A stretch of DNA of 64,000 nucleotides from Shewanella sp. TC10 (GTDB taxonomy: Bacteria; Pseudomonadota; Gammaproteobacteria; Enterobacterales; Shewanellaceae): contig NZ_VKHR01000002.1 of NCBI RefSeq assembly GCF_009663145.1, forward strand, positions 92,264-156,263, given 5' to 3'. The position numbers and the translations under genes are program-made. The notes under the pieces are model-generated. The model saw only the letters and a list, made by a program, of their open reading frames with translations, made no database searches and was not told the DNA's origin. The stretch's first letter is position 1. Each line of letters begins with the position of its first letter. Below are positions 1-10,000 of the stretch, piece after piece.

Positions 1-735
1 GTCTTCATTATCGTAATCAACCCATGTGGATTTATAGCCCATATTTAAATCAGACCAGCTGTTGATTTGATAACGAACACCAGTCAAAACCGACGAGGTG
101 AAGTCAGTATCAGCACCTAAACCAACATCTGCACTAAAATAAAAAAGCCAATCCTTATTAATAGGATTCATCCATCGAACACCAATGACATAGTCAATCC
201 AGTCATCTTCTAAGTTAATCTCACTGAAAATGGCATTATTGTCTTTGCGGTATAACTGCATATCAATATCGTTATCCCACCAGCGCAGTCCAAACGTATA
301 ATCTAGAGTGTTATCACCATAAACATAACGCTTAAACCCCTTGGCTTCTAATACGCCTTGACGGATATCGATATCACCTTTCAGCACTATATTATTGGTG
401 TTATCTAAAATGTTATTGGTTTCACCATTAAGCTTCATGAAACTATAATCAATGTAATAACCCCATTGGTTTTCATGAACACCTTCAAAATGCACCATGG
501 CAGTCATTTCAAGGGTATCCATAATAAACTGCGGATCAACATCAACCTCAAGGTTCTGATCGTTGACCGTGGTGTCACCACGGATATTTAGCGCTAAACC
601 ATAAATTTCTACACTGTGCTTCCATGATGCTTCTGTTGTCGAAAAATCATCATCTGCTAACACGTTTAATGAGATAAACCCAATAGCGGTAGACAACAAA
701 CTACCGCAAACAACTAGCCACTTTCTAAGCTTCAT
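1..735 (-). CDS. Outer-membrane beta-barrel protein, 3' end outside window
   Basis: The frame opens at ATG 735 and stays open to base 1, so 245 codons are visible and the C-terminus is cut off by the window edge. The first ~27 residues form a signal peptide (positive start, hydrophobic core, AxA-like end at ..NVLADD). The rest alternates polar and aromatic residues in short strands (repeated GLRWW, GVRWM, GVRYQ-type turns), as in an outer-membrane barrel. An SD-like AAGG lies upstream. It follows the sulfatase gene on the same strand, so a joint surface or uptake role is possible but inferred. I cannot name a family. Confidence 0.75.
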   Translation of the reverse strand, partial: MKLRKWLVVCGSLLSTAIGFISLNVLADDDFSTTEASWKHSVEIYGLALNIRGDTTVNDQNLEVDVDPQFIMDTLEMTAMVHFEGVHENQWGYYIDYSFMKLNGETNNILDNTNNIVLKGDIDIRQGVLEAKGFKRYVYGDNTLDYTFGLRWWDNDIDMQLYRKDNNAIFSEINLEDDWIDYVIGVRWMNPINKDWLFYFSADVGLGADTDFTSSVLTGVRYQINSWSDLNMGYKSTWVDYDNED

Positions 736-760
736 AAAACCTTCCTTGTTAACATGTAGA

Positions 761-792
761 CCTATATAAGCCTGAAAGTATGCATATATAGG
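761..792. other. Inverted repeat between sulfatase and OMP genes
   Basis: CCTATATA at 761-768 pairs with TATATAGG at 785-792 around a 16-base loop. It sits in the 94-bp gap between the two minus-strand genes. There is no T-tract, so it may be an mRNA-stability or regulatory hairpin rather than a terminator. Confidence 0.3.
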
Positions 793-829
793 CCTTTAAA
801 GCAGACATTAAAAACGATAGCGACAACTT

Positions 830-2332
830 CTAATTACCTACGCCACCATTATTGACAGAGCCAGTATCCGCAGTCATTGGTGGCCACTTTTTAAACGTCT
901 CTAGATGTTTTTGCACCGCAGCTTGCGCTGGACCAAATGCCCACATTTTTTGTCCCATCCACTTGAGGTACATGCCAGATTCTTCAGCTGCTCGCTCATA
1001 AGGATCACGTCGAAGGTTAAATAACAGCGGTGCATTCAGCTCTTCTTTGGCCCCTGACCATCCATTATTTTGCACCACAAAATGGGCCTTCCAATCGCCC
1101 ACTCTCACAGCCTGCAAGCGGTCACGTTCGTAATAAAAAATCTCTTTACGCTGTGACGGTTCATCTTTGGTCAGCATATCCAGTTGATTGTAACCATCTA
1201 AATGGGCTTTAAAGCCTTTATAACCCGTCAACATTTTCTGCTTTAGATCGCTAGGTCCACCAGCTGCGGCCACCAAAGTCGGTAAAAAATCCATACCATC
1301 AAACATGCCATTTTTAACTTGCCCCGGTTTAATCTTTTTAGGCCAGCTAATTAACATTGGCGCTCTAACTCCGCCTTCCCAAGTGGTACCCTTCTCACCA
1401 TGAAACGGCGTCATACCGCCATCAGGCCATGTCATAATTTCAGGACCATTATCAGCAGTAAATACAATGATGGTGTTATCAGCAATGCCTAGCTCTTCCA
1501 TTTTAGCCAGCATTTCACCCACGTGATCATCTAAATCTTTCATGACGACTTCTTGTAATCCCCAACCATTTTTGCCAAGCATTTTTTCGTACTTAGGCGA
1601 TAAATGAGTCCAAACATGACCTCGAGATGGGCAATACCAAGTAAAAAAAGGCTTATCTGCTTTCACAGCCCTTTCGATAAAGTCGATGGCGTGCTTATTT
1701 ACTTCATCATCAAGTGTGCGCATTCGCTCAATCGATAACGGTCCATCATCTTTAATAGACTGCTTACCTTTCCCTGTTGATTTAGCATAGATGACGTTTC
1801 GTGGAGCAAATGATTGAAAAGCGGGATCAGTTGGCCAATCAGGATCTTCAGTGTATTCCATAGCATTCAAGTGATACAACCAGCCCCAATACTCATCAAA
1901 GCCATGCATCGTGGGTAAGAACTCATCGCGATCACCTAAGTGATTTTTACCAAATTGTCCTGTCATATAGCCCATTGACTTTAATATCTCTGGCAGTGTC
2001 GGGGTATTTTTATTCAGCCCTACAGGCCCGCCAGGTAAGCCCACTGTATGCATTCCCGTTCTCACCGGAAGCTGGCCTGTCATAAAAGCAGAACGTCCAG
2101 CAGTACAAGATGGCTGAGCATAATAGTCAGTCATTAAAATGCCTTTTTCAGCAATACTGTCGATATTAGGTGTATCACTACTCATCACGCCATTGTGATA
2201 GGCGCTTAAGTTTGAGATACCAATATCATCAGTAAAAATGACAAATATATTTGGCTTATCCGTTGCCGCGAATACACTGCTACTTACCAAAGTGAATAGC
2301 GTTAATATTCCCCATGAAACAATCCTTTTCAT
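830..2332 (-). CDS. Secreted type I sulfatase (arylsulfatase family)
   Basis: A 500-residue enzyme expected to hydrolyse sulfate esters in the periplasm or outside the cell. ATG 2332 was chosen over an upstream ATG because it has an AAAGGTGA SD and starts a clean signal peptide (MKRIVSWG.. to ..SVFAA). The alkaline-phosphatase-fold sulfatase core follows. It has a metal-binding TDD near residue 35, the C-x-A-x-R signature (SCTAGR, Cys ~76) whose cysteine becomes formylglycine, a GKNHLGD motif and a TADNGPE motif. In known sulfatases the cysteine is oxidised by a separate maturase, and none is visible here. The substrate cannot be read from sequence. Neighbouring DUF4345 and barrel genes on the same strand suggest one transcription unit. 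Confidence 0.9.
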   Translation of the reverse strand: MKRIVSWGILTLFTLVSSSVFAATDKPNIFVIFTDDIGISNLSAYHNGVMSSDTPNIDSIAEKGILMTDYYAQPSCTAGRSAFMTGQLPVRTGMHTVGLPGGPVGLNKNTPTLPEILKSMGYMTGQFGKNHLGDRDEFLPTMHGFDEYWGWLYHLNAMEYTEDPDWPTDPAFQSFAPRNVIYAKSTGKGKQSIKDDGPLSIERMRTLDDEVNKHAIDFIERAVKADKPFFTWYCPSRGHVWTHLSPKYEKMLGKNGWGLQEVVMKDLDDHVGEMLAKMEELGIADNTIIVFTADNGPEIMTWPDGGMTPFHGEKGTTWEGGVRAPMLISWPKKIKPGQVKNGMFDGMDFLPTLVAAAGGPSDLKQKMLTGYKGFKAHLDGYNQLDMLTKDEPSQRKEIFYYERDRLQAVRVGDWKAHFVVQNNGWSGAKEELNAPLLFNLRRDPYERAAEESGMYLKWMGQKMWAFGPAQAAVQKHLETFKKWPPMTADTGSVNNGGVGN

Positions 2333-2423
2333 ATAGTCACCTTTTAATGTAAACATCAATTCGATTATTAATACTTCAAGCTATGATTTATAAGCAAATA
2401 GCTCACTAGACTTACGATATAAC

Positions 2424-2813
2424 TTAAACGTCTTCTAACACTGTTTTTCTTATCATTTGAATACCCACTACACCAAAGCCAATTTCCAGCAGTAGATACA
2501 CAACCAACAACCAATGGGGCATACCATCAATAAGTAAACTCAAACTGCGGCCAGCTGCTAAGCCAAGCATAAACACGACCAAACTGTATAAAGCTGCAAG
2601 CCTAATCGATGCATTAAAAGCACCTGCCACCCAAAAAATCACCAAGGCTAAATAAAGCCCCATTACCGCGCGAAAAATATGAGTTACATTGAGAGGATCA
2701 GCATTGATATCGAATAAGAATGACAGCGAGGTAGATGGAGAAAAACCATAAGATAGTGCTATAGGAAGGAGCCCAATAGCCGCCACGATTAAAAAAATCT
2801 GTTGTGCTTTCAT
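2424..2813 (-). CDS. DUF4345-like small membrane protein
   Basis: A 129-residue protein with four predicted hydrophobic helices (roughly residues 5-22, 45-65, 70-90 and 98-118) and a short charged C-terminus. The spacing and the GLYLAL..FWVAGA pattern fit the DUF4345 family, whose function is unknown. An AGGGA lies 11 bases ahead of the ATG. It is the first gene of a minus-strand series running into the sulfatase 91 bp away, so it may be co-transcribed. The family assignment is from memory of the pattern. Confidence 0.7.
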   Translation of the reverse strand: MKAQQIFLIVAAIGLLPIALSYGFSPSTSLSFLFDINADPLNVTHIFRAVMGLYLALVIFWVAGAFNASIRLAALYSLVVFMLGLAAGRSLSLLIDGMPHWLLVVYLLLEIGFGVVGIQMIRKTVLEDV

Positions 2814-3273
2814 ATTTAATTAATTCCCTGAATTTTACTGTTCTTGTCCTTGAACTCATCTAATAGATGACACATTCATTTTTTATAGCGACCACAAATT
2901 TAAAACTCGGCTGCCTTAAAGCTCTGCTATGTAGCTTCAGACATATTTAAAGACCATACAGTCTTAAGACAATGTAATTTTTGAGGTTATATATTCAGTC
3001 TAGGCAAGATCTTCTTTTATTCAAATTGAGTCGCGACATTTACAAAAATTAAATGAATTGCCCTTTCTATCCACGAGTGAACATTTTAATAAGTGAAACC
3101 AACATTCATGACAGACAAAAACGCAAATCTTCCAGTGCTCGGCAATTTTTACCCGCTAAAAATGTAAGAAAGTTAAACTAACTTTGTGAAATTTATGATA
3201 AACCGTGCTAGCAGTCTGATGATAAAACGCATATATTTGAAAGTGTTTCAGATCTTCTTTTAGGGATAAAATC
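2814..3273. other. Divergent intergenic region with a palindrome
   Basis: This 460-bp gap separates the minus-strand DUF4345/sulfatase series from the plus-strand MscS gene and should hold both promoters. The clearest element is the inverted repeat AAAGTTA-aac-TAACTTT at 3169-3185, about 90 bp ahead of the MscS start. I see no convincing gene. A minus-strand reading frame here runs into the MscS coding sequence and looks like a shadow. Confidence 0.4.
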
Positions 3274-5103
3274 ATGATGCAAACGTGGCGTTGGCTTTTC
3301 TCAGTGGCTTTACTCATTTCAATCCATTGCACATCCTTTAATGCGATTGCAGCAGATGACATTAATCTTAAAAAAGTAGCAGAAGCCGAAAAGCGCAGTG
3401 AAGCGATTGCCGAAGCACAAGGCGGATTGATACTCGCCCGAGATGGAGAAACGCCACTTTCAACCTTAATCGCCATTAGCCAAGCGGTTGAGCAAGATGA
3501 CTGGCAAGCGGCTGCTGAATTTGTTGACTTACGTTATTTACCAAACGGCATTAATCCAGAAGACGGCCCTGAATTACTGCGTAAGCTATCCATTTTATGG
3601 AACAAGCAAAACATCATCGACTTGTCACAAATCAGTGATCAGCCAACGGGACATTTAAACGATAAGCTTCCAAGCTACCGAGATTTACTTGGGGTGCTTG
3701 AAACTAACACTGGCCCCATTCCTGTTTACATGCAGCATGTCCCAGATGGAAAAGGCGGTAAAATATGGAAAATTTCCAATGCTACTGTCGCTAAAATTCC
3801 AGAACTTTGGGATGAATACGGCTATAGTCCGCAAATTGAAACCTTAGCTAACTTTCTGCCTCAATTTTCCGCCTTTCATATGGAAAACTGGCAATTACTG
3901 ATATTCAGTTTAAGTATCTTATTTGGCTGGATTGGTACCGGTCTTATCAGTCTTGCTGCCATGAGTATTGCCAAACACTTCGAACCTAAAATTGCTGGGC
4001 TCACCCGATTTTGTGGCCGCAGTCTGCGCTGGTTCTTATACTTATCATTACTACAATATGTTGCTTTAGCACTCGGTCTATCTGTACGTGCCAGAGTCTG
4101 GTTTGATAACAGCACGCTACTCTACCTTGCCAATACCATTTTGATTCTGGGTGTAGTTGAGCTTTATTCAGCCTACAAATCTAAACAGCTACATGACCAA
4201 GATAAAAGTTACAGTGTGGCACTATTAAGACCTATGGTAGCCATTCTTAAAATGGTCATTGTGGTGATAATCGCGCTAATGTGGTTTGAAAGCTCAGGCT
4301 ACAATATGGCGACAATCCTAACCGGTTTAGGTGTTGGTAGTTTAGCCATTGCCTTAGCCGCGCAAAAACCACTAGAGAATGTGTTTGGCGCATTGACACT
4401 CTATGCAGCAAGGCCAATTAAACCCGGTGACTTTTGCCGCTTTGGCACTACCTTAGGTGTGGTTGAAGAAATCGGTTTACGCTCAACCCGTATTCGTAAG
4501 CTTGACCGCACCGTAGTGCATATTCCTAACTCGGTTTTTTCATCCCAGGAACTAGAAAACTTTTCAGTGATCGATCGCCGCCGCTATAAGCATGATTTGC
4601 GTATAAGCCTCGATACTTCCAAAGAGCAGTTACAAATGCTGCTGATGGAACTACGTAAATTACTGCTATCGCATCCACGAGTATTAGAAGTGGCTCAGCG
4701 AGCACGATTTTTAGCGATTGAGCGCGATGCTTTTGTGGTCAACGTCAATGCTTACATTGATACGGGTGATATCAATGAATATTTTGGTATTGCCGAAGAT
4801 TTGAATTTTCACTTATTGAACATTATGAAAACACTGGATATCCATATTGCACCAGTAGGGCAAAATGTGGTGCTTAATAATGCGGTGCCTGCTGATCTTG
4901 AAGTGCAGCAAAGAGCAGAGCAAACCATTCGCCAGCTAATCGAAGAAGAAGAGCTACCGTTTCCAAATTACAGTGAAGACACCCGAGAAGGGTTTAAAGA
5001 TAGTGTGGCTTATCCACCAGTCGGTAGTGTGACTAAGCCTAAGGATGTACTGAAATCCCCTGAAGAATTAGAAGTGGATAACGAAATTGTCGCTAAATCT
5101 TAA
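3274..5103 (+). CDS. MscS-family mechanosensitive channel with periplasmic N-domain
   Basis: A 609-residue inner-membrane channel expected to open under membrane tension and release solutes on osmotic downshock. It has a signal peptide to ~26, a soluble periplasmic domain to ~200, then membrane segments near 206-230, 249-272, 282-300 and 322-340. The pore helix with its Gly/Ala-rich packing pattern (TGLGVGSLAIALAAQ) spans ~350-375. The MscS beta domain follows (RPIKPGDFC, HIPNSVFSSQELENFS), then the mixed C-terminal domain. An AGGGA lies ~10 bases before the ATG pair. The N-terminal domain makes it larger than classical MscS and closer to the MscM/YbdG-like size class. It stands alone, with a shared terminator downstream. 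Confidence 0.88.
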   Translation: MMQTWRWLFSVALLISIHCTSFNAIAADDINLKKVAEAEKRSEAIAEAQGGLILARDGETPLSTLIAISQAVEQDDWQAAAEFVDLRYLPNGINPEDGPELLRKLSILWNKQNIIDLSQISDQPTGHLNDKLPSYRDLLGVLETNTGPIPVYMQHVPDGKGGKIWKISNATVAKIPELWDEYGYSPQIETLANFLPQFSAFHMENWQLLIFSLSILFGWIGTGLISLAAMSIAKHFEPKIAGLTRFCGRSLRWFLYLSLLQYVALALGLSVRARVWFDNSTLLYLANTILILGVVELYSAYKSKQLHDQDKSYSVALLRPMVAILKMVIVVIIALMWFESSGYNMATILTGLGVGSLAIALAAQKPLENVFGALTLYAARPIKPGDFCRFGTTLGVVEEIGLRSTRIRKLDRTVVHIPNSVFSSQELENFSVIDRRRYKHDLRISLDTSKEQLQMLLMELRKLLLSHPRVLEVAQRARFLAIERDAFVVNVNAYIDTGDINEYFGIAEDLNFHLLNIMKTLDIHIAPVGQNVVLNNAVPADLEVQQRAEQTIRQLIEEEELPFPNYSEDTREGFKDSVAYPPVGSVTKPKDVLKSPEELEVDNEIVAKS

Positions 5104-5145
5104 TGATAAAGCAGCCTTGATGGAAAGATAGCCCCAAATAGAACT

Positions 5146-5176
5146 CAAAAAGCCAAGCAAACGCTTGGCTTTTTTA
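5146..5176. terminator. Bidirectional Rho-independent terminator
   Basis: AGCCAAGC (5151-5158) pairs with GCTTGGCT (5163-5170) over a four-base loop, with an A-run before and a T-run after. It lies between the convergent MscS and DUF5062 genes and can serve both. Confidence 0.85.
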
Positions 5177-5193
5177 TAACTACAATCCAGCTT

Positions 5194-5454
5194 TTAATTC
5201 ATTAATGGATGTTCAGGAGGCAACTGTTTACTGATCCACAACACCAATTTATGCTTTCTATTAGGGCCATCATCTTTATCTTCCGCAAGTGCTTGTATCA
5301 AGCCATCTTGTACCAATAAACGATAAATACATTCCACTTTGTCCTTTGGCGAAATGCCTACACCAAAATCTTTAAAACCTCTTTTTTTCGCATATCCTTC
5401 ACCAATTTCCATGGCGAGTTTCAGTAACTTGCTATCATTTTTGCCTGGCTTCAT
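5194..5454 (-). CDS. DUF5062 family protein
   Basis: An 86-residue cytoplasmic protein, mostly helical by composition, with KVECIYRLLVQDGLIQALAEDK in the middle and LVLWISKQLPPEHPL at the end. This matches the DUF5062 family of Shewanella and Vibrio, of unknown function. The start was moved to ATG 5454. A TTG two codons upstream would lie only one base from the GGAG SD, whereas the ATG has a seven-base spacing. It is a single gene with a shared terminator at its 3' end. Confidence 0.75.
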   Translation of the reverse strand: MKPGKNDSKLLKLAMEIGEGYAKKRGFKDFGVGISPKDKVECIYRLLVQDGLIQALAEDKDDGPNRKHKLVLWISKQLPPEHPLMN

Positions 5455-5588
5455 ATCCAAACTCCAGTCGGTTTCAATACCTTAAAATTACGCTATTTTA
5501 TTCAAAGTTCAATGCATAACCGCTAAGTCTTGAGAAGTATTTCACTTATTCTGTGGTTAAACATACAATTTGCCCTGTGTTTATTAAA

Positions 5589-5649
5589 TTGAATAGTATT
5601 TATTGAATAGTATTTATTAAATTGAATAGTACCTATTGAATAGTGTTTA
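5589..5649. repeat. Four copies of a 14-bp direct repeat
   Basis: TTGAATAGTATTTA occurs at 5589-5602 and 5603-5616. After a five-base TTAAA break, near-copies lie at 5622-5635 and 5636-5649. The array sits 48 bp upstream of the kinase gene, in its promoter or leader region. Confidence 0.85.
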
Positions 5650-5696
5650 GCTAAATTCAACGCCAATACCGATTATAGAGAGATTATTTTCATCGA

Positions 5697-6782
5697 ATGA
5701 ATATTGAAACTGACTTTAATTCAAGCGTTAACTCAAGTGTGCTCAACACCATAAAACAACAAACGGGTGCGACAACAATTACTCAAATAGAGCTGATTCA
5801 ATCGCTTTGGAGCGGTTACGGCGAATTGTTCAGAGCTCACTTGTCAGGTTCGGAATATGACAGCGTGATTGTTAAACACATCAAGCTACCTATTATGGAA
5901 TCACAAGGTAGTACCACAACACAATCGCACCCTAAAGGATGGAATACAGCCCTTTCTCATCAGCGCAAGATAAAGTCTTACCAAGTAGAGTTTCATTGGT
6001 ATCAAGATTACGCCAACCAATGTAGCCCAGATAATCGGGTGCCTAAATGCTTTTATCTTGAGCAAGATGGAGATGACTGCTTATTGATTCTTGAGGACTT
6101 AGTCACTGTTGGCTTTAATAAAGTGCTCACTCAGGCTGATGATATCGCCATTAGAGCCTGCCTTAAGTGGCTAGGGAATTTTCATGGTCAATTTCTATTT
6201 CAAAATCCTGATTTTCAGCACCTAGATTCAACTAAACAAGATAAAGAAGTAAGTAACCACTTACACTTAAAGCTATGGCAGAAAGGAACCTACTGGCATT
6301 TAGATACCCGCCCAGATGAATTAGCAGCATTAACCGACCCGAAGCTAAAAGCAGCAGCCCGTCACATCGATACAGCGCTCAGTAGCACCCCATTTCAAAC
6401 CTTAGTCCATGGCGATGCTAAGCTGGCTAACTTCTGTTTCTCTAATGATCACCAACAAGCAGCAGCGGTGGACTTTCAATATGTTGGTCAAGGTTGTGGC
6501 ATGAAGGATGTCGCACTATTACTCAGCAGTGTGCTTAAATTTTCAGAAAATGAATCGCAAATTACACAATGGCTTGATGACTACTTTCGCGAGTTAGTGA
6601 TTAGCACCAAGCATCATCAGCCCCACATTTGTACAGATAAGTTAGTGCAAACATGGCGACCTCTCTATTCCATCGCTTGGGCCGACTTTCAGCGGTTTGT
6701 AAAAGGATGGAGCCCCAATCATTTTAAGATTAACCCATACACCGAAGCGTTAACTGCTAAAGCACTGGCTCAGCTTAAGTGA
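5697..6782 (+). CDS. APH/choline-kinase-fold small-molecule phosphotransferase
   Basis: A 361-residue cytoplasmic protein of the aminoglycoside-phosphotransferase/ecdysteroid-kinase superfamily. The catalytic loop is visible as VHGDAKLANFCFS (Brenner-type HGDxxxxN), followed by the metal-binding AAVDFQYVGQGCGMKDVALL (DFQ in place of DFE/DFG). The N-terminal lobe has a conserved-looking LLILEDL hinge strand. These features support ATP-dependent phosphorylation of a small hydroxylated molecule. The substrate is unknown, and nothing nearby argues for antibiotic resistance. ATG 5697 has only a weak upstream purine stretch. It is monocistronic as far as can be seen, with the 14-bp repeat array directly upstream. 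Confidence 0.75.
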   Translation: MNIETDFNSSVNSSVLNTIKQQTGATTITQIELIQSLWSGYGELFRAHLSGSEYDSVIVKHIKLPIMESQGSTTTQSHPKGWNTALSHQRKIKSYQVEFHWYQDYANQCSPDNRVPKCFYLEQDGDDCLLILEDLVTVGFNKVLTQADDIAIRACLKWLGNFHGQFLFQNPDFQHLDSTKQDKEVSNHLHLKLWQKGTYWHLDTRPDELAALTDPKLKAAARHIDTALSSTPFQTLVHGDAKLANFCFSNDHQQAAAVDFQYVGQGCGMKDVALLLSSVLKFSENESQITQWLDDYFRELVISTKHHQPHICTDKLVQTWRPLYSIAWADFQRFVKGWSPNHFKINPYTEALTAKALAQLK

Positions 6783-7059
6783 TAACAGCAGACGTCATGC
6801 AATAATAAAAAGCTACATACAACAGCAAGGGAGTATCCCTTTTTTATCAACGATATAAACAGCAGTAAACTTGCAACCACAGATCATTCTCTAGCTCTTT
6901 CCTATATCCTTATCCAGTTTGTTTTTTACTCAATTTTACACTTTAAGTGGTTACAATCTAACCACAACTTGGTATAAGTAAATACTAATGAAACGCAATC
7001 GCGATTAGCTGTTACCGAATGCATGAAGCATAACACTGGGTTTTCAATGGAATGTGATA

Positions 7060-10000
7060 ATGAAAAACGAGATTTTTTTCTTTGGTGAATGGCAGGTTGA
7101 TCCCAATAGCAACAGCGTAAACCTTGGCAAAAAAACCAAACAGCTTGAACCCAAAGCTATGGATGTATTGGTTTTATTATGTCAACGCAGCGGTGAAGTC
7201 TTAAGTAGCGACGATATCGTCAATCACTGCTGGCCTGATAGTGATATTGGCGACAATCCACTACATAAAATCATCAATCAATTACGCCGCGCCCTTGACG
7301 ATAAAGCCACTTCCCCCTGTTATATCGAAACCATTCGCAAACGCGGTTATCGCACCATTGCCGATGTAAACTTCCCTATTGGCCACGAAACCGTTGCAGA
7401 TAACCAGCTGTGGAAATCTGGCTCGCCCTTTCCAGGCCTACAGGCTTACTCAGAAGATTTTTATGAAGTCTTTTTTGGCCGCAGTAAACAAATTAGCGTG
7501 CTACTTGAGCGTATTAGTCAGCAAGTTAAATTCGGTCGAGGTTTTTGTTTATTACTTGGCCCCAGTGGCAGTGGTAAATCCTCATTAATCAACGCAGGGA
7601 TTATTCCTAACCTTACCATAGGTTCAGGATATAACGGGGTGCATGTAGTTGCATACAGCAGCCTAGACTTTGCCGATGTCGCTAAATCACAACTCTTTAT
7701 CGAACTCGCAGGAGCTATGCTTGATTGGGAAGTTAACGACCAACCAGTGTTTGAAGGTGACAGTGCTGATTCACTATCCCACCGACTCATCACAGAACCG
7801 CAAGTGATTGTTAATCAATGCAAACAGGCCATTAAAGCTAATCGTCAACTTCACACTCACTTTGCTTTATTTATCGATCGTCTAGAAGTGTTATTGTCTT
7901 CACCGCTTTTTACCAATGAACAACGATCTGCTTTTGTTGGCATACTCGAACAACTCGCTAATTCTGGCTGTATTATTGTGTTAAGTGCTTGTCGTAATGA
8001 GTTTTATCCCTTGCTTGTTGGCTACCCAAGTTTAATGATAGGAAAGGGGCAAGGAGCTCATTTTGATTTATCGCCGCCTACTCGCAGTGAATTACTACAA
8101 ATGATCCGGCTACCAGCTGTGGCAGCTAATTTAACTTGGACCAGCGACCCTGAGACAGCAACACCTTTAGATGAAATTCTTTGCGCAGAAGCCGCCAGTA
8201 ACCCTGATGCACTCCCTATGCTGCAGTACATGCTGCAAGCACTGTATTTAAAGCGCAGTAAAGACAACCAGTTACTCTTTAGTGTTTATCAAGAATTAGG
8301 GGGAATTGAAGGGGCAATCGGCAAAAATGCTGAAGATGCTATTGCAGAGTTAACATCCCAGCAAAAAGCCAGTCTCCCGCATGTTTTTTCACTGCTAGTG
8401 ACGCTAAGGGAAGACGAGTCATCAGTCACTAGTCGCACCGCTCGCTGGGCACAGCTTCACACCAAAGAAGAGCGCACCCTGACACAGGCGATGATTAATA
8501 GTCGCTTATTCGTGTCCAATCTGCAAAACGGCGAACCCTGCTTCAGCATTGCTCACGAAGCGCTACTGCGCCGCTGGCCAAGAGCCACATCATGGATTGC
8601 CGAACATAATCAAAGTATTCGTATAAAAAGCCGGTTACAGCACCAGTCCAGCCGCTGGCTACAAGAAAACAAACATCATGCTTATTTACTTGCCGACGGA
8701 AAACCACTGAAAGAAGCGCAAGCGCTTAAAGCTAATCCATTATTTGATTTAGAGCCACAAGAAGTCGACCTCATTAATGCCTCCAGTAAACATGAACGAA
8801 TTAAACGCTGGCAAAAAACCTTCACCGTCTCATTGCTGTTTTTACTCACTATCACCTCAATTTTAGCCAGTGTCCGCAGTTTTGAAGCAGAGAAGATGGC
8901 GCTAGAAAAAAGACAAGCAGCCGAAAACCTACTTGGCTTTATGGTGGGAGATTTTGCCGACAAAATGCGTGGCATTGGTAGAATGGATTTACTCGATGGG
9001 ATTAATAAAAAAGCGCTGGAATACTATAGCGAAGCATCAAGCCTTAAAGATACCAGTTTAAGCTTTGAGTCCCGTTTTCAACAAGGACAAACATTAGAAG
9101 CGATGGGAGAAGTGGCTTATTCACGAGGGAAAATAACCGAAACCAAAGAAGCGTTATTAGCCGCTAGAGAAAAGCTCAGCGCATTGTTAATTGAGCAACC
9201 TGAACATTTTGAACTACTTAAAACTCTAGGGGCTAATGCGTTTTGGTTAGGGCAATTGGATTATGACCAAAGTGATTGGACTGCCTCAAAAGTCTGGTTT
9301 GAACAATACCTAAATTACAGTCAAAAAATGTATGACCTAGCGCCAGAAAATACAGAAGCGCTGATGGAACTGTCATACGCATATAATTCATTGGGTTCTA
9401 TTTATATCGAAGAGCAGGATTTCATTTCTGCTTTGAAATATTTTGAACATTCTCTTAAATTGAAAAAGCAAACTCTAGCTAAAAATCCTAATAATATTCA
9501 ACTTATTGCAGATATTGCAGACACTCGTTCCTGGCAAGCTAATGCAATCATTTCTCAAGGTGATATACACTCTGCAATATCAATACATGAAGAGCTTCAG
9601 TCCGAATTATTAAAAAGTAACTTAGAGTTAACTCCCTATGCATTAGATAGATTATTCGCCAGTTATAAAATTCACTCTGAATTACTGCGATTACAAAACC
9701 ATAAACAACAAGCCTTTGAAGTCATACAGCTAAGTTTAAACGCTATTAATAAAGCTATAAGCCAAGATCCAAATAATGAACAGTGGCAAATATATAGATT
9801 TAACTCATTATTTCGATTATTAGAATTAGTTGATGAAGAAACTCATCACAAAATTAAACATGATGTTGAAGAACTTGCTGAAATGCTCAGTTCAAACAGC
9901 CAATTAAGTATTTCTAATAATAACAGATACATTTGGGCTATTTACCATCTCTCATCAGCTAGACATTTTTACTTATTACAAAAGTTCGAAGATAGCTATC

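Noticed and set aside
3156..3476. Minus-strand frame over the MscS start
   Set aside because: Antisense to a well-supported gene, with no SD or recognisable motif.
5697..6782. Aminoglycoside-resistance kinase
   Set aside because: Only the general APH-fold motifs match; no close resemblance to resistance enzymes and no resistance context.
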